A model generated the notes under the pieces. That model was given only the letters and a program-made list of their open reading frames with translations. It made no database searches and had not been told where the DNA came from. DNA of 20,401 nt. Origin: Candidatus Omnitrophota bacterium (GTDB lineage Bacteria; Omnitrophota; Gorgyraeia; Tantalellales; Tantalellaceae). Every line of letters begins with the position of its first letter. Position 1 is the first letter of the stretch. Below, in pieces: positions 1 through 6,435 of this stretch. Both the position numbers and the translations under genes were made by a program. The stretch is from assembly GCA_030631915.1 (NCBI GenBank), contig DAOVKF010000011.1:1-20401 (forward strand), written 5' to 3'.

Positions 1-63
1 GCCAGCTTGGAGCGCTTTTTAAGGGAGGAAAGACAGGTCCTGTCCGGGAACACGCAGAAGTGA
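1..63 (+). CDS. C-terminal end of an upstream gene (partial)
   Basis: The frame beginning at base 1 is open for 20 codons and closes with TGA at 61-63, only 10 bases before the next start. The visible tail is charged and looks helical (ends ...LSGNTQK). It is too short to assign to a family. Its orientation and tight spacing suggest it is co-transcribed with the phosphatase gene that follows. It could also be a chance open frame, since only 20 codons are visible. Confidence 0.45.
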   Translation, partial: ASLERFLREERQVLSGNTQK

Positions 64-73
64 GAAACCGTAT

Positions 74-853
74 ATGAGAGAACTGAGCAGAATAAAAAAA
101 CTGGCGGTTGAGGCTGCCGAAGAAGCCGGCAGGTATGCCCTTCTGCACATGGAGAAAATATCGAAAATTGCCCGCAAAAAAGGTTATAATGACCTTGTTA
201 CTGACGTGGACAGGCATTGTGAACGGATCATAATCAAGAGAATAAAGAAAGATTTTCCCGATCATTCGATACTTGCCGAGGAAAGCGGGGGAGATACAGG
301 GGACGGGGGGTTTTGCTGGATAATCGACCCTGTGGACGGGACCACTAACTACGTGCACGGTTTCCCTTTTTTTTGCACCTCTATAGGTGTGATGTTCGAG
401 GGGGCGATAAGCGCAGGCGTGGTTTATGACCCCTCGCGCAGGGAGCTGTTTTCCGCGGAAAAGAACAAAGGCGCGTTCTTGAACAGGAACCGGATAAATG
501 TCTCGGGCATGGCCAGGGTCCGCGATTCCCTTATTGCCACAGGGTTTGCTTATAAGGCTTCAGGGAGAACCCGGGGTTTGACGTATTTCAACAGGGTATT
601 GAGACATGCGCAGGCAATAAGACGGGCCGGGTCGGCGGCGCTGGACCTATGTTACGCGGCATGCGGGAGGTTCGACGGCTTCTGGGAGTTTGGCCTGAAT
701 CCATGGGACACTGCTGCGGGCCGGCTGATTGTGGAAGAAGCCGGCGGGACCGTAACAACCCTTGATGGAGGGCCGTTCGATGTCTTTCAAAAAGAGATCG
801 TCGCGTCTAACGGTAAGATACACAAAGAACTGTTACACCTGCTTAATTGTTAA
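74..853 (+). CDS. suhB: Inositol monophosphatase family protein (SuhB-like)
   Basis: This 259-aa protein is a typical full-length member of the Mg2+-dependent inositol monophosphatase family, which hydrolyses inositol-1-phosphate and related sugar phosphates in the cytoplasm. The metal-binding signatures are visible: the acidic pair in ILAEES (E69, E70), motif A DPVDGTTN (D85, D88, G89, T90) and motif B NPWDTAAG (W211, D212). An upstream DLVTDVD stretch also matches the family. No signal peptide is present. The ATG at 74 is used because it gives the normal family N-terminus; the ribosome binding site before it is weak (GAGAAA). The substrate cannot be told from sequence: it could be inositol phosphate, a nucleotide (CysQ-like) or another sugar phosphate. 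The gene symbol reflects the general family only. Confidence 0.9.
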   Translation: MRELSRIKKLAVEAAEEAGRYALLHMEKISKIARKKGYNDLVTDVDRHCERIIIKRIKKDFPDHSILAEESGGDTGDGGFCWIIDPVDGTTNYVHGFPFFCTSIGVMFEGAISAGVVYDPSRRELFSAEKNKGAFLNRNRINVSGMARVRDSLIATGFAYKASGRTRGLTYFNRVLRHAQAIRRAGSAALDLCYAACGRFDGFWEFGLNPWDTAAGRLIVEEAGGTVTTLDGGPFDVFQKEIVASNGKIHKELLHLLNC

Positions 854-877
854 ACAAAAAAAAGTTGCTTTTTCCCC

Positions 878-906
878 TTGCATTGTCGCGTGTTTTAGTG
901 TAAAAT
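878..906 (+). promoter_or_regulatory. Sigma-70-like promoter of the 1738-aa secreted protein gene
   Basis: TTGCAT at 878-883 and TAAAAT at 901-906 are separated by exactly 17 bases. The -10 box matches 5 of 6 consensus bases and the -35 box matches 3 of 6. The element lies in the only gap before the long gene, about 74 bases upstream of its ATG. A similar arrangement precedes the next long gene. No clear terminator for the phosphatase gene was found between 854 and 877. Confidence 0.5.
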
Positions 907-979
907 AATAAATAGCGGGAAGGTATATTTTTTTAGGTTATTTTTTAAGCAGTTTGAAAAAGCTAAGGAAAAGACTAAA

Positions 980-3900
980 ATGCATAAGATAAGGTTAAAA
1001 AAATATCGTATTATAAGAAGGTCAGCAAGCGTGCTGCTTATTATGGCATTTGTTGTCAATTTCGTGCTTATGGACTCATGGGCTGTGCCGGTTAATCCTT
1101 TAAGGGGGCCTGGTCCCATACAGGATTCAAGATTTTCAGTTCTGGATATTGAGACGTTTTCCATACCGTCCTACCTCGGGAGTGTCAAGTATTCAAGTAA
1201 AGGCAATTCAGACAAAGTCGTCATTCATATACAGGACGCGCATAGCAATTATGCGGCCCAGAACAGGATCGCGGAAATTATCGAATATCTTCACGGTGAA
1301 TACGGCCTAGAAGACATAAATCTCGAGGGTGGAACAGGGGATTATGACCTTTCGGTCTTAACCGATATTTATGACAGGGACGTCAGAAAGAGGGTTGCCG
1401 ACTATTTCGTTAAATACGGGGAATTGAACGGAGCCGAATTTTTCGCCCTGAACAACCCGGATGAAGTCGCGCTCTGGGGGGTGGAGGATGAAGACCTGTA
1501 TATGGAAAACCTGAACGTATACCTGGACTCGCTTTCCTACAGGGATGAGGTGAATGCATACCTTAAAGAGCTGGACTTTTTTTTAAGCAACCTTAAGAGG
1601 CATATCTTCTCCGGGGAGTTGATGGAGTTTGACATGGAATATACCAGGTACAAAGCCAATGACATTGACTTTAAGGATTACCTGAGTTTCATCCTTGAGA
1701 GGGCCAGGGAAAAGGGTGTTGATATCAAGATGTATACGAATATTTATCTGCTGGGCCAGGCCATCGAGGAGGAAGGCGGGGTAGATTTCAAAAGGGCCAA
1801 CAGCCAGAGGGATGAGATCATCGCCGGTCTGCGGAACATCCTTTCAAAGAATGAAATGGATAGGCTTATGTCAAAAACCATCGCGTTCAAGAGTAAGCGG
1901 ATCTCACAGAAGGAATTCTATGGCTATCTTCTGGAAAAAGCCGGGCATGCGGGACAGGACATGGAGGCCTTCCCTGAATTCCGTAAATATATCGTCTACA
2001 TATCCCTGTATGACGCTGCCGACAAATTCAGTATAATGCGCGAGATGGAGGATCTTGAGAGCCGGGTAAAAGAGGCCCTTTACCAGAACGATAAACAGAG
2101 AGAGCTTGACAGGCTTTCCAGGAATTTTATCCTGACCAGGAGCATATTCGAATTATTGTTCACAAAAGACGATTACAGGTACTATAAGGAGAACATGCCG
2201 GCGTTTGAAGTCCATAACTATATCTCCTTCATAAAAAAGGAAGCGCCGCTTTACGGCATGACCGCGAAACTTGATAAGGACATTGCCGGGCTTGACGCGT
2301 ACCGCGAGAGGATCTTTGAGTTTTACGAATGTTCGTTCAAAAGAGACAGGGCGTTCCTGAAGAACATCAGGCTGGCAGGGGCAGGGGACGGACCCCGGGC
2401 CGGTATTCTTGTCACAGGCGGGTTTCATACGGAAAATCTGCTTGCGCTGCTGGAAGAGAAAGATATTTCCTACGTCTCGATCATCCCGGGCTTCAGGAAC
2501 GAGGAGGGTTACAGATCACCTTATTTTTCGGTATTATCGGGCGGCATGAGCCCCCTGGAGAAGTCCATTGACAGCGCGCTTTCTTCCATACAGGTAGCAA
2601 GCCTGCTGAACAGGCTGGGCATAGAGGCGGCGGGTCCGGAAAGACAGGAGATATTCCGTATCGGGGTCCTTGCTCTCACATCCATGGAGTATGATACTGA
2701 AAAACGGACCAAGGCCGTCCAACTGGGGCTGGGTGAAGTCCGTGAATACGTTGTGGTTGAGATGAAAGACGGGGAACCCGCGCTGAATAAATACAGGTTA
2801 AGTGAAAAGGATTTTGTGCGGCAATTCCCGGATGCCGAGATATTGGTCGCGGCGGGAGTGGAGGAACCGGGCGCCGCGGGCATGACGTGGATATTGAGCA
2901 GGGTCGCTGAGGCGAATATCGAGAAATTGCCCGGGGAGCGGCTGAAAAGAGACTCTCCTGCCGTTAAAGCGGTCCGGGACTTGATCAGGAACCTGCCGCG
3001 TCTGGAAGATACACTTGAACATATACTTGGAACAGACGGAAAATATATCGAGATAAAGGACGGATTGCGCGCTCCGCTTGTCTCCGGTAAAGCCGTATAT
3101 ATCCCGGCCATGGATGAAGCCGGAAAACGATTGAGCCCCTCCCGGCAGGCCGTTATGATAGTCCATGAGCTTGTGGGCGGGACATTTAAAGGCAATATGA
3201 CCAGGGGCTATAATAACGGACATGAGCTTGCGTCCGCTGTTGAGACCGCGCTCAGGGCCGGGCATCCCGTGGAAGCAGCAGAGGCGATGGAAGGCGCCGA
3301 ACTGCATCCGGCCGGAAAAACACTCTGGCAGATGACGGATAAAGAGATCAGTCAGGCCGAAGGCATGGATTTTTCCGGACTTATCGCAAACGCCTTTGTC
3401 AATGTTGGCGTTGGTGTTGTCGCTGGTATCGGCGACCTCGCGTTTAACGCCGGCGACAAGGGTGTTGATTATGTGATCGGAGCGTTAAAGGGGAAAACAG
3501 AGCTCCAGAAAGAGATGGCACCGTTCAAAAAGATGTACAAGACAACCGGGAGAGAGATGCCTGATAAGATCAGGGCGTGGCTTGCTGACACCTCTCCGGA
3601 AAAATATGAGGACCTTAAAAAAGCGCTCACCAGCGCTAACGAGGCCAGGGATCTTCTGGAGAAAACGGGGCTGGAGCCGGTAACAGCCGCCGGGCTTGTC
3701 CTGGATTTTCTTGCCTGGAGAGGCCGGTCAGTGCCTCCGGCCCCGCTGATGTCTGATTTTCACACGCTTGTAAGAGCGCTTGAACAGGCGAAGTTAAGGC
3801 CTTCCGCCGCCGAGTCGGTTTTACACAGCGTTCTGGAAAATCGTAAGATCAAAGCAGCATGGACCTTGAGATCTCTGGCGGATATCACGGCCAATATCCG

Positions 3901-6196
3901 GGGGTATGATGATGTCCGGGATCTTGAGCTGGAAAATGCCCTGAAAACTATTTTCCGCGTGGTTGATGACCAGTTTTGCCAGGCGCTTCTTGTTCTGTCA
4001 GTTGAGAATATCACCGATGATTTCAGGCCGGTCAAAACCACGATCTTAGAAAAGGTAAGGACCGAAAGGAGGAACAGCGAGTTTTTCGCGCATAGATATA
4101 CATCATTGAGTTTACTGCTCGCCTTGACGCGGGATTACACGGAAAGAAAGAAAAAGGAATTCGAGCAGGGAAGGTCTGTTTTTTCGTTCGAAGGCGAAGG
4201 CGGGGAAACGGTTGAGGAGGTATCCGGTTATCTGATCGGACGCCTGGCTGAGCTGAAGGAAGAGACGCTGGCGACTCAGCCCGTGCCTGCCGGCACCAAG
4301 CTGATAGAGGGCGAGAGCGGCGATATACGGCTGAGGCTGATGGAAGATGGGGATCTGCTTGCAAAAAGTATGCGGGACGGCAAAGTAATGCCCCTCACAA
4401 TAAGAGGGGTGAAGGTAAAGGTAAAGGGCCGGGATCTGGGGAAGGTTGAGAAGAGTTTCATAGAATTCATAAAAGAAAGTGGGGACTATCTTATTACTAT
4501 TACCACACGTGATGATGTGATCAGATCAATAAACGCGGATAAACCTGAGGACAAAGGATGGACTGAACACGTAAGATGGGAAGAGATCGTGAGGCAGAGA
4601 AATGTCCGGCTAAAACGGGAAAAAGATAGAATAGAAGGCAAGCCGGCCGTGAAACAAGGACTGAAACTGGTGAAGACCCCGGGAAAACAGGGATCTGGAG
4701 CCATCGGCAACATAAAAGGTGATCAGGGGGAAGGAAAAGGAAAACAATTGACGGGATTTGATATAGAGGAAACAGATGATAGAGTGATTGTCAAGCACAG
4801 GCATTTGAAAGAGGATATAGCAGTTCGCAAAGTCGGGGAGGCAGGTGAAAATATAAGAGAGGAGCTCGCGATCCTCCTGGAGGAAAGCCCACGGCCCGAA
4901 GATGAACAGAATTGGGCGGGAACAGTCATCAGACAGCTTATATACAGACTTGGCGAGGTCAGGGTTGTCGCCATAGGGGATCACAGGGATTTTAAGGGAT
5001 ACTGGGACAAAGGGACCAATACGCTGTTCCTCAATGACAATTTATTGAAGAATCCAATGAGTTTTCTGCATGAAGCGGGAGAATTGTTGCTGGGCGATAT
5101 ATTCGGAGAGGTCTTCAATGAAGAGGATCTGATGAAAATAAAGGGTATTGCTATCCATACGATCATGCGCGGAACAGGTGAGGATCTAAGAATAGCCCGG
5201 GATTTCCTTATTGAAGCAATGGGCGGGATCGCCCCGGATATGCCGCCGAGGGAGTACATGAGAATGCTTTTAGAAGCGCTTGAAACGCTGGGTCTGCGCG
5301 ATGAACGGGCGGCATCAGGGAAAATGCGCATAACCGGGGCCGAAGCGGCACTGATTATTTTCAATATGGGACAGGGAGTTTCACACTTCGACAGCTTAGA
5401 AGGCGTGCAGGGCCTGATCGACCCGTACAGGAACGCCGACCTTACCGCGCGTATACAGGAGATAAACAGGGACCTGCGCGGGGGGAAATATACGGTCCAT
5501 TTACTTGACAGGTCCAATCCCGAGATGGTGGCGCAGATAGCGAATAAGACGAGGGCGCTGGTAAGGGCGTATCGCAAGACGTACCGCGCGAAAATGGACG
5601 TGCTTACTTTTGACGGCAGCAGGGAAGAAAGCTTTATTGAAGCGATGGAAGAAGCCGGGAGATCCGCGGAAAGGGAAAACAGAATGGCCCCTGATTCAGA
5701 GAGCGTAATAGTGGTTCACTGTAACGGGTGGCAGGGGGAACCCGATGAGAAAGGCCTTGATAAAATGGATATTTTTCTCAATAAGCTCCCGGAAAGGGAA
5801 AGGGCCGGGCTAATGGAGATGATGATAAAACTGAAGAGCCCGCTGCCGGAAGGCAGACTTCCGGATGACGTTAAGATCGCGCTCGGCAAAAGCATGGCAT
5901 TAGGGAATATCCTGGCGGACAATAAGAGGTTTAAGGAATCTGTGGGCGAAGATGAGGGACGTCAGCAGGCTTACAGGTCCATGACAGCAAGACAGTTATA
6001 CGGATTTCAGGGCCTGGGGCTTTTTAACGGGACAGATGCCATATATGAAGATTTTGAGAACATGGATTATGACGCGATCGTGGATTTTATGGACAGGATA
6101 TTTACCGGTCAGCAGTCAATGATGATAACCCCGTTCGATTTTAAAGAGATCGTTGACTGGGCAGAGGCGGAAAAGCAGGTCAGGCAAGCGCTGTAA
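980..6196 (+). CDS. Very large secreted protein with TraB/ChaN/Tiki-like N-terminal domain; function unknown
   Basis: The product is 1738 aa. The ATG at 980 has AAGGAA at 965-970 with a 9-base spacer. The N-terminus has a basic region and a hydrophobic core followed by DSWA-VP, a plausible Sec signal cleavage site. Residues ~80-510 resemble the TraB/ChaN/Tiki superfamily: an early QDAHSNYAAQN motif (H88), a following NLEGG (E116), a KRDRAFLKNI stretch, and a late TGGFHTENLLALL motif (H483). The first motif has Q where the family has G. Later come VHELVGG (H729), NGHELASAVE (H748) and LHEAGELLLGD (H1364); these look like zinc-peptidase helices without the full HExxH. A charged, K/E/G-rich linker lies near residues 1240-1270. 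The C-terminal ~270 residues alternate strands and helices, with no recognised motif. No family match is certain; the secreted location and ChaN-like fold are inferences. Confidence 0.85.
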   Translation: MHKIRLKKYRIIRRSASVLLIMAFVVNFVLMDSWAVPVNPLRGPGPIQDSRFSVLDIETFSIPSYLGSVKYSSKGNSDKVVIHIQDAHSNYAAQNRIAEIIEYLHGEYGLEDINLEGGTGDYDLSVLTDIYDRDVRKRVADYFVKYGELNGAEFFALNNPDEVALWGVEDEDLYMENLNVYLDSLSYRDEVNAYLKELDFFLSNLKRHIFSGELMEFDMEYTRYKANDIDFKDYLSFILERAREKGVDIKMYTNIYLLGQAIEEEGGVDFKRANSQRDEIIAGLRNILSKNEMDRLMSKTIAFKSKRISQKEFYGYLLEKAGHAGQDMEAFPEFRKYIVYISLYDAADKFSIMREMEDLESRVKEALYQNDKQRELDRLSRNFILTRSIFELLFTKDDYRYYKENMPAFEVHNYISFIKKEAPLYGMTAKLDKDIAGLDAYRERIFEFYECSFKRDRAFLKNIRLAGAGDGPRAGILVTGGFHTENLLALLEEKDISYVSIIPGFRNEEGYRSPYFSVLSGGMSPLEKSIDSALSSIQVASLLNRLGIEAAGPERQEIFRIGVLALTSMEYDTEKRTKAVQLGLGEVREYVVVEMKDGEPALNKYRLSEKDFVRQFPDAEILVAAGVEEPGAAGMTWILSRVAEANIEKLPGERLKRDSPAVKAVRDLIRNLPRLEDTLEHILGTDGKYIEIKDGLRAPLVSGKAVYIPAMDEAGKRLSPSRQAVMIVHELVGGTFKGNMTRGYNNGHELASAVETALRAGHPVEAAEAMEGAELHPAGKTLWQMTDKEISQAEGMDFSGLIANAFVNVGVGVVAGIGDLAFNAGDKGVDYVIGALKGKTELQKEMAPFKKMYKTTGREMPDKIRAWLADTSPEKYEDLKKALTSANEARDLLEKTGLEPVTAAGLVLDFLAWRGRSVPPAPLMSDFHTLVRALEQAKLRPSAAESVLHSVLENRKIKAAWTLRSLADITANIRGYDDVRDLELENALKTIFRVVDDQFCQALLVLSVENITDDFRPVKTTILEKVRTERRNSEFFAHRYTSLSLLLALTRDYTERKKKEFEQGRSVFSFEGEGGETVEEVSGYLIGRLAELKEETLATQPVPAGTKLIEGESGDIRLRLMEDGDLLAKSMRDGKVMPLTIRGVKVKVKGRDLGKVEKSFIEFIKESGDYLITITTRDDVIRSINADKPEDKGWTEHVRWEEIVRQRNVRLKREKDRIEGKPAVKQGLKLVKTPGKQGSGAIGNIKGDQGEGKGKQLTGFDIEETDDRVIVKHRHLKEDIAVRKVGEAGENIREELAILLEESPRPEDEQNWAGTVIRQLIYRLGEVRVVAIGDHRDFKGYWDKGTNTLFLNDNLLKNPMSFLHEAGELLLGDIFGEVFNEEDLMKIKGIAIHTIMRGTGEDLRIARDFLIEAMGGIAPDMPPREYMRMLLEALETLGLRDERAASGKMRITGAEAALIIFNMGQGVSHFDSLEGVQGLIDPYRNADLTARIQEINRDLRGGKYTVHLLDRSNPEMVAQIANKTRALVRAYRKTYRAKMDVLTFDGSREESFIEAMEEAGRSAERENRMAPDSESVIVVHCNGWQGEPDEKGLDKMDIFLNKLPERERAGLMEMMIKLKSPLPEGRLPDDVKIALGKSMALGNILADNKRFKESVGEDEGRQQAYRSMTARQLYGFQGLGLFNGTDAIYEDFENMDYDAIVDFMDRIFTGQQSMMITPFDFKEIVDWAEAEKQVRQAL

Positions 6197-6289
6197 CGCA
6201 ACGGGCCGGCTTTCTGCTAGTATTACGCATCGAAGATCTCTCCAATAGCTGTTATTTCCAGACCAGAGCTTTCCAGTAAGAACAATAAA

Positions 6290-6304
6290 AAGCAAAATTT
6301 GCTT
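6290..6304. promoter_or_regulatory. 15-bp dyad overlapping the -35 box (possible operator)
   Basis: AAGCAAA-A-TTTGCTT is a perfect inverted repeat with a one-base centre. Its right arm overlaps the first bases of the TTGAAA -35 element that starts at 6303. This placement is typical of a repressor or activator site. The sequence is AT-rich and short, so chance is a real alternative. No regulator can be named. Confidence 0.25.
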
Positions 6305-6331
6305 GAAATTTAGCGAAAAATATGTTAAAAT
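6303..6331 (+). promoter_or_regulatory. Sigma-70-like promoter of the 897-aa secreted protein gene
   Basis: TTGAAA (6303-6308) and TAAAAT (6326-6331) are separated by 17 bases, and TGT directly precedes the -10 box, which makes an extended -10. It lies in the 239-base gap between the two long genes, about 105 bases before the chosen ATG. A TATAAT at 6361-6366 lies downstream but has no -35 partner. Apart from this promoter and the dyad that overlaps it, the gap 6197-6435 shows no gene and no convincing terminator. Confidence 0.55.
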
Positions 6332-6435
6332 CAACATAATTAGCCGTGTAAACAGGAAGGTATAATATATTTTACGGCCGTGTTGTGTGCTGGAGAGTAA
6401 AACGCGCATGGCATTTGCTGCGGAGAAACGCATCA

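Noticed and set aside
859..875. Intrinsic terminator after the phosphatase gene (AAAAAG-TTG-CTTTTT)
   Set aside because: The stem is almost entirely A-T and would not be stable; no GC-rich stem precedes a T-run.
2521..3195. Minus-strand 224-codon open frame (and others such as 8277-8885, 8386-9003, 4981-5577)
   Set aside because: They lie wholly inside strongly supported + strand genes, show Ser/Arg-rich composition typical of antisense shadows, and have no recognisable motif or ribosome site.
3161..3232. Active zinc metallopeptidase in the 1738-aa protein
   Set aside because: HELVG and HEAGE lack the second histidine of HExxH, so an active peptidase is not supported; only a degenerate resemblance is reported.
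6361..6366. Perfect TATAAT as a second promoter
   Set aside because: No -35-like sequence lies 15-19 bases upstream and there is no extended -10; the 6303-6331 pair is far better.
6385..6435. GTG 6385 as the start of the 897-aa protein, adding 17 residues
   Set aside because: The GGAGA ribosome site is 9 bases before ATG 6436, and translation from 6436 places a normal signal sequence at the N-terminus; the added residues are basic and not signal-like.
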